Origin: Rhodoferax sp.
GTDB lineage: Bacteria; Pseudomonadota; Gammaproteobacteria; Burkholderiales; Burkholderiaceae_C
Direction of reading: 5' to 3'
NCBI GenBank assembly: GCA_020048255.1
Contig: JAIFMR010000131.1
Coordinates: forward strand, 1 to 6,020
Length of the DNA stretch: 6,020 nucleotides
This document shows positions 1 to 4,973 of the stretch, in pieces. Below the pieces are notes generated by a model, which was not told the origin of the DNA, made no database searches, and saw only the letters and a list, made by a program, of their open reading frames with translations. The translations under genes and the position numbers were made by a program. The first letter of the stretch is position 1, and the number at the start of each line of letters is the position of its first letter.

Positions 1-150
1 GGTGTGGGGCAAATCAATGCAGCGGTGGGGCAACTGAGCCAAACCACACAGCAAAATGCGAACAGCTCAGAAAAGCTGGCCGCGACTTCTGAAGAGATGA
101 GTGGTCAGGCTGAGCAATTGCAACAAACCATGCAGTTTTTCAAGGTTTGA
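1..150 (+). CDS. Methyl-accepting chemotaxis protein, C-terminal end (partial)
   Basis: The first 150 bases read in frame 1 as 49 residues and a TGA stop; the start lies outside the window. The translation is the distal end of the cytoplasmic signalling domain of a chemoreceptor. It has the heptad-like pattern INAAVGQLSQTTQQNA, then a Glu/Ala-rich segment (SSEKLAATSEEMSGQAEQL) of the kind that carries the second set of methylation sites, and a short tail ending QFFKV. The sensor domain, membrane segments and CheA/CheW-contact hairpin are upstream and unseen, so the ligand cannot be guessed. The tail does not end in an NWETF-like CheR-docking pentapeptide. The adaptation enzymes CheR, CheD and CheB lie directly downstream, so this receptor is a likely substrate. 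The identification as an MCP is firm; which kind is unknown. Confidence 0.9.
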   Translation, partial: GVGQINAAVGQLSQTTQQNANSSEKLAATSEEMSGQAEQLQQTMQFFKV

Positions 151-271
151 GACGCATCAGACCACCAATTTTTGAAACCAAAAACACTATGAAAGTTGTA
201 ACACTCTACGAAGATGCCATATGGGCTAGAGGCCTAAAATGTTTAAGAGTTGTTAACGCAGGACCTGGCTT

Positions 272-1075
272 ATGAACCCCATTACCGATGCTGAATTTGC
301 CCAGTTTCAGCGCTTTATTTTTGAAGCGGCCGGCATTTCCATGGCGGACGCCAAAAAAGCCCTGGTGACCGGGCGTTTGGGCAAGCGCCTGGCGGCCCAT
401 GAGTTGGAGAGCTTTGGTGACTATTTCAAGCTGTTGAATTCGGGCCATCATCCCGACGAAGTGCAGATGGCGGTGGACTTGCTGACCACCAACGAGACCT
501 ATTTTTTCCGGGAAATCAAGCACTTTGAGTTTTTGCGCACCCAGGCGCTGGCGGCGCGCAGCCGGCCGCAGCCGTTTCGGGTGTGGAGCGCCGCGAGTTC
601 CAGCGGTGAGGAAGCCTACAGCATGGCGATGGTGATGGCTGACTGCATGCAGACCACACCGTGGGAGATTGTGGGCACCGACATCAGCACCAAGGTGATC
701 GATGGTGCCCGGCGCGCCCTGTATTCGCTGGAGCGCGGCCGCCATATTCCGCCTGACTATTTAAAGCGGTTTTGCCGAAAGGGCGCGGGCCAGTACGATG
801 GCCACTTGCTGGTGGACAAGACCCTGCGCAGCAAGGTGAGTTTTCGTCAGGTTAATCTCAATGCCGCCCTGCCAGAGTTGGGTCAGTTTGACGTGGTATT
901 TTTGCGCAACGTGATGATTTACTTTAATAACGAGACCAAGCGCCAAGTGGTGGCGCGGGTCATTGCCACCATCAAGCCCGGTGGCTATTTTTGTGTGGGC
1001 CACTCCGAGAGCCTCAACGACATCACCAACGCGGTGCAGATGGTAGCCCCGGCGATTTACAAAAAAGGAGCATAG
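272..1075 (+). CDS. cheR: Chemotaxis protein methyltransferase CheR
   Basis: This encodes a 267-residue cytoplasmic enzyme that transfers methyl groups from S-adenosylmethionine to glutamates of chemoreceptors, opposing CheB. A helical N-terminal domain (about residues 1-70) contains the basic GRLGKRL segment (34-40). The CheR signature TTNETYFFRE follows at 72-81. The Rossmann-type SAM domain has motif I VWSAASSSGEEAYSMAM (104-120), the acidic residue of the second strand in VGTDIS (134-139), FDVVFLRNVMIYF (206-218), and GGYFCVGHSESL (237-248) near the end. Motif I reads AASSSGEEA where the best-known enzymes have AGCSTGEEP, a conservative change. The length is normal for the family. The ATG has an AGGA eight bases upstream (260-263). 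The gene follows the MCP after 121 bp and precedes cheD by 1 bp. Confidence 0.96.
   Translation: MNPITDAEFAQFQRFIFEAAGISMADAKKALVTGRLGKRLAAHELESFGDYFKLLNSGHHPDEVQMAVDLLTTNETYFFREIKHFEFLRTQALAARSRPQPFRVWSAASSSGEEAYSMAMVMADCMQTTPWEIVGTDISTKVIDGARRALYSLERGRHIPPDYLKRFCRKGAGQYDGHLLVDKTLRSKVSFRQVNLNAALPELGQFDVVFLRNVMIYFNNETKRQVVARVIATIKPGGYFCVGHSESLNDITNAVQMVAPAIYKKGA
1065..1070 (+). promoter_or_regulatory. Ribosome binding site of cheD
   Basis: AAGGAG lies inside the last codons of cheR, six bases before the TTG at 1077. It is the strongest Shine-Dalgarno match in the cluster and is the reason for choosing the TTG start over the ATG at 1098, which has only a weak purine stretch in front. Confidence 0.7.
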
Positions 1076-1076
1076 G

Positions 1077-1610
1077 TTGGCGCGGTTGAAAGACCTGATG
1101 GACATATTTTTACAACCCGGAGAGCTTTTTGTGGCCGATGCAACTTTTCAGATACGCACGATTTTGGGATCGTGTGTGTCGATCACGTTGTGGTGCCCGC
1201 AGGCCCGGGTGGGGGGCATGTCGCATTTTTTGTTGCCAACGCGTGGCAACGCACCAGGTCCGGCCGAGTTGGATGGCCGCTATGGCGACGAAGCCTTGCA
1301 GATGATGATGAAAGACTTGCGTTCGGCCGGGGTCAACCCCAAGCTGTGTCAGGCCAAGATTTTTGGTGGGGGCAACATGTTTCCGAGCCAGACCCGCGCC
1401 AGTGACATCACGGTGGGGCAGCGCAACGGCGAGGCCGCGCGCAAGATGTTGCAGAACGAAGGCATCAATGTGGTGACCGAAAGCCTGTTTGGCATTGGGC
1501 ACCGGCAGATTATTTTTAACGTCAGCAATGGCGATGTCTGGTCACGTCAGGTCAGACCGTCACAGCTGGAAATTGCGACAGAAAAAGCAGTACAAGGTTG
1601 TTCAACATGA
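1077..1610 (+). CDS. cheD: Chemoreceptor glutamine deamidase CheD
   Basis: This encodes a 177-residue cytoplasmic enzyme that hydrolyses specific receptor glutamines to glutamate, creating methylation sites for CheR. The family signature is clear: PGELFVAD (14-21), then TILGSCVSITLW (28-39) with the nucleophilic Cys33, and GGMSHFLLP (46-54) with His50. The Cys-to-His spacing of 17 equals that of the characterised Thermotoga CheD (C27/H44). The conserved KIFGGGNMF follows in the middle, and IGHRQIIFNVSNGDVW lies near the C terminus. The start is a TTG supported by AAGGAG six bases upstream; an internal ATG at 1098 (residue 8) is the alternative and would still keep the whole domain. The stop overlaps the cheB start (ATGA), which suggests translational coupling. 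Confidence 0.95.
   Translation: MARLKDLMDIFLQPGELFVADATFQIRTILGSCVSITLWCPQARVGGMSHFLLPTRGNAPGPAELDGRYGDEALQMMMKDLRSAGVNPKLCQAKIFGGGNMFPSQTRASDITVGQRNGEAARKMLQNEGINVVTESLFGIGHRQIIFNVSNGDVWSRQVRPSQLEIATEKAVQGCST
1594..1597 (+). promoter_or_regulatory. Ribosome binding site of cheB
   Basis: AAGG lies nine bases before the ATG at 1607. It is too close to serve the TTG at 1598, which supports the ATG as the start of cheB. Confidence 0.5.
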
Positions 1611-2629
1611 GTCGAATCAAGGTGTTGGTGGTGGATGATTCCGCCGTGGTGCGTCAGGTGGTGACGGCCTTGCTGTCAGCTGACCCTGATATAGAAGTGA
1701 TAGCAGCTGTGGCAGACCCCATCTTGGCGATCGCCCGAATGAAGGTGCAGTGGCCGGATGTGATCGTGCTCGACATTGAAATGCCGCGCATGGACGGCAT
1801 CACCTTTTTAAAGAAAGTCATGGCCGAAAAGCCCACCTCGATGGCGGCGCTGGCGGCGGGGGCTGTGGCCATCATCGCCAAGCCCAAGGTGGGTTTGAAG
1901 CAGTTCCTGGAAGACGCCTCGGAAGACGTGGTGGGTGCAGTCAAGGCCGCGGCACATGCCAATGTGAAGATGCTACGCGCCACCGTGAAAAACACGGCCG
2001 ATGTGATCATGCCGGCGGCCGACAAACACAGCGCCATGATTGTCACCACCGAGCGCGTGGTCGCTTTAGGGACCTCAACGGGTGGTACACAAGCGCTGGA
2101 AGTGGTGCTGACCAGCTTGCCCCGTGTGACGCCGGGCATTGTCATCGTGCAGCACATGCCCGAGAAATTTACCGCGGCCTTTGCCGAGCGACTCAATAGC
2201 TTATGCCAGATTGAGGTCAAGGAAGCACAAAACAACGACCGAGTCATCAACAGCCGCGCCCTGATTGCTCCGGGGGGCAAGCACATGTTGTTGCGCCGCA
2301 CCGGTGCGCAGTATTACGTGGAGGTCATGGACGGCCCGCTGGTGAACCGGCATCGCCCTTCTGTAGACGTGTTGTTCAGGTCGGTGGCCAAATGCGCCGG
2401 TGCCAATGCGTTGGGGGTCATCATGACCGGCATGGGCGATGACGGCGCCGCCGGATTACTGGAAATGCGCCATGCCGGGGCCCGCACCGTGGGGCAGGAC
2501 GAGGCCACCTGTGTGGTCTATGGCATGCCTAAAGAGGCTGTCAAACGCGGGGGCGTTGAGAAGACGGTGCCTTTGAGCGCCATTGGTCGCGAAATCATGC
2601 AGCAGCTCTCAGGCGTGATGGTGCGCTGA
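1607..2629 (+). CDS. cheB: Protein-glutamate methylesterase CheB with a shortened receiver domain
   Basis: This encodes a 340-residue cytoplasmic response regulator that removes receptor methyl groups and is normally activated by CheA phosphorylation. The start is the ATG overlapping the cheD stop. The receiver domain (about 1-110) shows VVDDSAVVR with Asp10/Asp11, the phospho-acceptor Asp56 in VLDIEMPRMDG, and Lys92 in AKPK. The methylesterase domain (about 150-335) carries Ser157 (GTSTGGT), His183 (VQHMPEKF) and Asp279 (GMGDDGAAG). Each is exactly seven positions before its E. coli counterpart (S164, H190, D286). The odd part is the receiver: 15 residues separate EKP (74-76) from KPK, where E. 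coli CheB has 30. The region lost corresponds to MPVVMVSSLTGKGSEV, which is strand beta4 with the Ser/Thr switch residue and the start of helix alpha4. The frame is kept. The esterase should be catalytically intact, but phospho-control is doubtful. Confidence 0.94.
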   Translation: MSRIKVLVVDDSAVVRQVVTALLSADPDIEVIAAVADPILAIARMKVQWPDVIVLDIEMPRMDGITFLKKVMAEKPTSMAALAAGAVAIIAKPKVGLKQFLEDASEDVVGAVKAAAHANVKMLRATVKNTADVIMPAADKHSAMIVTTERVVALGTSTGGTQALEVVLTSLPRVTPGIVIVQHMPEKFTAAFAERLNSLCQIEVKEAQNNDRVINSRALIAPGGKHMLLRRTGAQYYVEVMDGPLVNRHRPSVDVLFRSVAKCAGANALGVIMTGMGDDGAAGLLEMRHAGARTVGQDEATCVVYGMPKEAVKRGGVEKTVPLSAIGREIMQQLSGVMVR

Positions 2630-2689
2630 GCTGTTCCGAGTCAGGGAAAAAAAGCAAGTTGGAATCTATCGTTAACCGGAGAAGCTGAA

Positions 2690-3073
2690 ATGACTATTGA
2701 GTGGAAAGACAGTTACAAAATTGGCGACCCGGCGATTGACACTGATCACCAGCACTTGTTTGAACTGGCCCGCAAGCTGGTGGTGGCCCAGGATCTGGAA
2801 ACCGTCCGCGGGTTGGCAATGGATCTGTACAAACACACCCGCCTGCATTTTGAGCAAGAGGAAGGGGCCATGAGCCTGTGCAATTATCCCGGCTTGGCCG
2901 CCCATGTGGAAGCGCATAACCGGCTACTGGGGCGCTTGAACGCTCTCAGCGAGGAGATTGGCAAGGGTCAGCTCGACAAGGACGCACTGGACGCCCTGAT
3001 GAACGACTGGGCCTTGAAGCACATTCCGTATGACGACGCGCGCTTTGAGGTGTATTTGCACCAGTCTTCCTGA
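2690..3073 (+). CDS. Bacteriohemerythrin, single-domain diiron oxygen-binding protein
   Basis: This encodes a 127-residue soluble protein that binds O2 at a non-heme diiron centre in a four-helix bundle; in bacteria it serves O2 delivery, storage or sensing. The N terminus IEWKDSYKIGDPAIDTDHQHLF is typical. All expected ligands are present in order: His20 (DTDHQ), His53 and Glu57 (HFEQEE), His72 and His76 (HVEAH), His111 and Asp116 (HIPYDD). The length matches stand-alone members and there is no fused output domain. GGAGAA at 2678-2683, six bases before the ATG, is a good ribosome binding site. The gene follows cheB after 60 bp on the same strand with no visible terminator between, so read-through from the chemotaxis cluster is possible. 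A role in aerotaxis or in delivering oxygen is inference from position only. Confidence 0.94.
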   Translation: MTIEWKDSYKIGDPAIDTDHQHLFELARKLVVAQDLETVRGLAMDLYKHTRLHFEQEEGAMSLCNYPGLAAHVEAHNRLLGRLNALSEEIGKGQLDKDALDALMNDWALKHIPYDDARFEVYLHQSS

Positions 3074-3110
3074 AGCCCGCCCCAGCGGCTGGCTTGGGAC
3101 TTATTGTTTT
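3073..3110 (+). terminator. Weak candidate terminator between the convergent genes
   Basis: AAGC-CCGC (3073-3080) can pair with GCGG...GCTT (3085-3095) around a CCCA loop with a three-base bulge. GGGAC and then TTATTGTTTT (3101-3110) follow. The T stretch is interrupted and lies inside the end of hemH, so this is a poor match to an intrinsic terminator. It is the only hairpin I could find where hemerythrin and hemH meet. Confidence 0.25.
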
Positions 3111-4207
3111 GCGCCGAGTGCCAGCGCCGCCAGCCGCGAGGCCTCCAGTGCGGCAGCATTCGGTGCCGCCTGAGTCGGCCAGCCCTGCAGATGCTGCTGG
3201 GTGATGTCGGCCAGCGCGGTGATCCAGGCCGGGTCGTCGTTGAGGCACTCAATGTAATGAAACTCTTTGCCCCCGGCATGTAAAAACGCCTCGCGCGCCT
3301 CCTGGTCGATTTCTTCCAGGGTTTCCAGGCAGTCGCTGGTGAAGGCCGGGCACACCACATCCACCCGCTTGACGCCCGACTGACCCATCTCGATGAGGGT
3401 CGGTTCGGTGTAGGGCTCGAGCCACTTGGCCCGTCCCAGACGCGACTGAAATGTCACCTTGTATTGCTCTTTGCTCAGGCCAAGCTGTTCTGCCAGCAGG
3501 CGGGCGGTTTTGAAACATTCGCAATGATACGGGTCACCCAGGTGCAGGGTGCGCTCGGGCACACCATGAAAACTCATCACCAGCACATCCGGGCGGCCAT
3601 GGGCTTGCCAGTAACCTTGCACCCTGCCGGCCAGTGCAGCAATGTAGCGGGCGTCGTCGTGGTAATGGTTGATGAAGCGCAGCTCAGGAATCGTGCGCAC
3701 CTTGCCGGCCCAGTGGTAGACCGCGTCCCACAGGCTGGCCGTGGTGGTGGCCGAATATTGCGGGTAGGCAGGCACGATCAGGATGCGTGTGCTGCCAGCG
3801 GCCTTGAGGGCGTCCAACTGCGAAGCAATCGAGGTGCTGCCATACCGCATGGCATAGCGCACCTGCACATCGTGTCCGCGCTGGGCCAGCCAGCCTTGCA
3901 GCATCTTGGCCTGCTTTTCGGTCCAGATTTTCAGCGGCGAGCCCTCAGCAGTCCAGATAGTGGCGTATTTGGCGCCCGATTTGGCAGGCCGTACCCGCAG
4001 AATGATGCCGTGCAAGATCAGCAGCCAGAGCAGCCGCGGGATTTCCACCACGCGCGGGTCGCCCAAAAACTCCGCCAGAAAGCGCCGCACATCGGAAGCG
4101 CCCGGGCTGTCCGGTGTGCCCAGATTGCAGTACAGCACCGCAGTACGCGGTGCCTGGCCGTGGGCAAAGGGAGGTTCTTTGGCGAAAGGGGAGCTAAGTA
4201 AGGTCAT
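3101..4207 (-). CDS. hemH: Ferrochelatase HemH
   Basis: This encodes a 368-residue enzyme that inserts Fe2+ into protoporphyrin IX, the last step of protoheme synthesis. Family features run in order: VLYCNLGTPDSP (24-35), FLGDPRVVEIPR (47-58), EGSPL (88-92), VRYAMRYG (116-123), VPAYPQYSATTTAS (145-158), and the signature MSFHGVPE (211-218) with the catalytic His214. Then come YHCECFKTARLLAEQLGL, FQSRLGRAKWLEPYT (253-267) and CPAFTSDCLETLEEI (286-300), whose Glu295 is the usual second active-site acid. The length is normal for proteobacteria; no iron-sulfur cysteine cluster or transmembrane tail is evident. The ATG at 4205-4207 lacks a clear Shine-Dalgarno, but no better start lies before the conserved region. 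The gene lies 78 bp downstream of brnA and converges on the hemerythrin gene. Confidence 0.97.
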   Translation of the reverse strand: MTLLSSPFAKEPPFAHGQAPRTAVLYCNLGTPDSPGASDVRRFLAEFLGDPRVVEIPRLLWLLILHGIILRVRPAKSGAKYATIWTAEGSPLKIWTEKQAKMLQGWLAQRGHDVQVRYAMRYGSTSIASQLDALKAAGSTRILIVPAYPQYSATTTASLWDAVYHWAGKVRTIPELRFINHYHDDARYIAALAGRVQGYWQAHGRPDVLVMSFHGVPERTLHLGDPYHCECFKTARLLAEQLGLSKEQYKVTFQSRLGRAKWLEPYTEPTLIEMGQSGVKRVDVVCPAFTSDCLETLEEIDQEAREAFLHAGGKEFHYIECLNDDPAWITALADITQQHLQGWPTQAAPNAAALEASRLAALALGAKQ

Positions 4208-4285
4208 GTGGATGAGTCAATGTGAAAAAAGTACTGTTGGCTCAGCGTTGATTGAACCTTGCAGGCGCAGCTGATCGAAAAGCGC

Positions 4286-4600
4286 TCAGGGCATGCCATG
4301 CTGGTGCTTCATGGCATCGCGCAAAATGGCGTTGATTCGGGTCTGGTAGCCCTTGCCCGTTGACTTTAACCACAACAGCACATCCGAATCAATGCGGACA
4401 GTCGTGGCTTGTTTGGTGGGTTTGTAAAAGGGGTTACGGATGGCGTTCTTCCAAAACTCGTCCTCCAGCGGCGGAATGTCGCTGTAGTCCACTTGGTTGT
4501 CGGACATCTTTGCCAGCAGGCTCAATCTGGCACGTTGTTCATCAGTCAACGGTGGCAGATGCTGTAAATCGAGTTCTCGTTTAACGATTTTGGTCTTCAT
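4286..4600 (-). CDS. brnA: BrnA-family antitoxin
   Basis: This encodes a 104-residue antitoxin of the type II BrnT/BrnA system, which binds and neutralises the toxin BrnT and represses its own operon. The N-terminal half carries LPPLTDEQRARLSLLAKM and the typical acidic YSDIPPLEDEFWKNA segment (39-53), expected to contact the toxin. The C-terminal part (about 64-97) is the ribbon-helix-helix DNA-binding region: QATTVRIDSDVLLWLKSTG, then KGYQTRINAILRDAM (83-97). The start at 4600 is preferred over upstream in-frame ATGs: it has AAGGAG ten bases upstream, gives the usual length, and overlaps the end of brnT by only 20 bases, as expected for a coupled pair. The last codons lie within an 8-bp inverted repeat. 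Confidence 0.93.
   Translation of the reverse strand: MKTKIVKRELDLQHLPPLTDEQRARLSLLAKMSDNQVDYSDIPPLEDEFWKNAIRNPFYKPTKQATTVRIDSDVLLWLKSTGKGYQTRINAILRDAMKHQHGMP
4293..4317. repeat. 8-bp inverted repeat over the 3' end of brnA
   Basis: ATGCCATG (4293-4300) and CATGGCAT (4310-4317) are perfect complements around a 9-base loop. The repeat covers the brnA codons for MKHQHGM, just before its stop. In the brnA transcript it would form a hairpin, followed after ten bases (GCCCTGAGCG) by CTTTT. It could be a weak terminator or a 3'-end stabiliser. It could also be a chance product of the repeated Met/His/Gly codons. Confidence 0.4.
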
Positions 4601-4877
4601 AACGTTTTCGCTCCTTGCGATCAGCCGCGCGGGCTGAAATGATGCGGATGATCTCGATGCCGTTGTCATCCTCGCCAACGGTGTGCGCTACCAACAGAAC
4701 CAGGTAGCCGCCAGCCATTCCCAATGTTTGCCAGCGTTGTTCACGTCCTTCAATTCGATCTTGCGTCATCAGGGCAAATGGGTCCGCGAAAGCAGTCATC
4801 GCGTCTTCGAAAGAGACACCGTGCTTTGCCAGGTTGCTGGCGGCCTTGGTGCTGTCCCATTCGAATCGAATTTTCAT
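4581..4877 (-). CDS. brnT: BrnT-family toxin
   Basis: This encodes a 98-residue toxin of the BrnT family, a RelE-like fold RNase that inhibits translation when free of BrnA. The family pattern is clear: FEWDSTKAASNLAKHGVSFEDAM (5-27), then FADPFAL, the RIEGREQRWQTLGMAGG segment, a hydrophobic strand YLVLLVAHT, and the C-terminal IIRIISARAADRKERKRYE with the conserved Arg, Glu and Tyr residues. Toxin before antitoxin is the normal order for this pair. The only in-frame start fitting the family N terminus is the ATG at 4875-4877, which has no good Shine-Dalgarno, so toxin translation is probably weak compared with brnA, which has AAGGAG. The gene lies 96 bp beyond the acylase stop on the same strand. 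Its stop lies 20 bases inside brnA. Confidence 0.93.
   Translation of the reverse strand: MKIRFEWDSTKAASNLAKHGVSFEDAMTAFADPFALMTQDRIEGREQRWQTLGMAGGYLVLLVAHTVGEDDNGIEIIRIISARAADRKERKRYEDQNR
4611..4616 (-). promoter_or_regulatory. Ribosome binding site of brnA
   Basis: On the - strand this reads AAGGAG, ten bases before the ATG at 4600 and inside the end of brnT. It fixes the brnA start and would let the antitoxin be translated more strongly than the toxin. Confidence 0.55.
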
Positions 4878-4890
4878 CGCTGGATGTTAG

Positions 4891-4902
4891 TACATTTTTG
4901 TA
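4891..4902. promoter_or_regulatory. Palindrome TACA-N4-TGTA upstream of brnT, candidate operator
   Basis: The sequence TACATTTTTGTA has perfect 4-base arms around TTTT and begins 14 bases before the brnT start codon. BrnA-type antitoxins are known to repress their own operon through inverted repeats in the promoter, so this is a candidate binding site. The arms are short and the region is A/T-rich, so chance is possible. Confidence 0.35.
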
Positions 4903-4908
4903 TTTTTT

Positions 4909-4930
4909 GGTCATGCCCATTCTAATGACC
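4909..4930. promoter_or_regulatory. Inverted repeat GGTCAT-N10-ATGACC, candidate brnTA operator around a -10 element
   Basis: GGTCAT (4909-4914) and ATGACC (4925-4930) are perfect 6-base arms with a 10-base spacer. The spacer holds, on the - strand, TAGAAT (4919-4924), a five-of-six match to the sigma-70 -10 box; no convincing -35 box lies at the right distance. A repressor on this site would cover the promoter of brnT. Arm spacing of about 1.5 helical turns fits a dimeric or tetrameric ribbon-helix-helix protein such as BrnA. This is inference from position and symmetry. Confidence 0.4.
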
Positions 4931-4973
4931 TGCACTGAGGCCGACAGGTATTTCAGGGCATCACATGTTGACC

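Noticed and set aside
189..223. A flagellar sigma-28 promoter before cheR (GAAAGTTG ... GCCATATG)
   Set aside because: The second element is poor and the gap is 17 rather than about 11 bases.
206..745. A 179-codon open frame on the - strand opposite cheR
   Set aside because: It is antisense to cheR with a His/Arg/Gly-rich translation and no family match; a shadow frame.
1598..1606. TTG at 1598 as the cheB start, adding three residues
   Set aside because: The AAGG at 1594-1597 abuts it. The ATG at 1607 has correct spacing, overlaps the cheD stop as ATGA and gives the usual CheB N terminus.
1654..2301. A long open frame (215 codons) on the - strand opposite cheB
   Set aside because: It has a low-complexity Ser/Ala/Thr-rich translation with no recognisable family, and is fully antisense to a clear cheB; typical of a high-G+C shadow frame.
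3464..4201. A 245-codon open frame on the + strand opposite hemH
   Set aside because: It lies antisense to the strongly conserved ferrochelatase, and its own translation shows no domain or plausible start context.
4208..4285. A sigma-70 promoter for hemH (TTCAAT-N17-TACTTT on the - strand)
   Set aside because: Both hexamers match the consensus at only about half of their positions; not supportable by eye.
4601..4678. Upstream extension of brnA to an in-frame ATG at 4678
   Set aside because: It would overlap brnT by nearly 100 bases and add 26 residues absent from the family; the ATG at 4600 has its own AAGGAG.
4931..4973. A terminator after the acylase gene
   Set aside because: Only a 5-bp ACCTG/CAGGT stem with a 12-base loop and no T run is visible.
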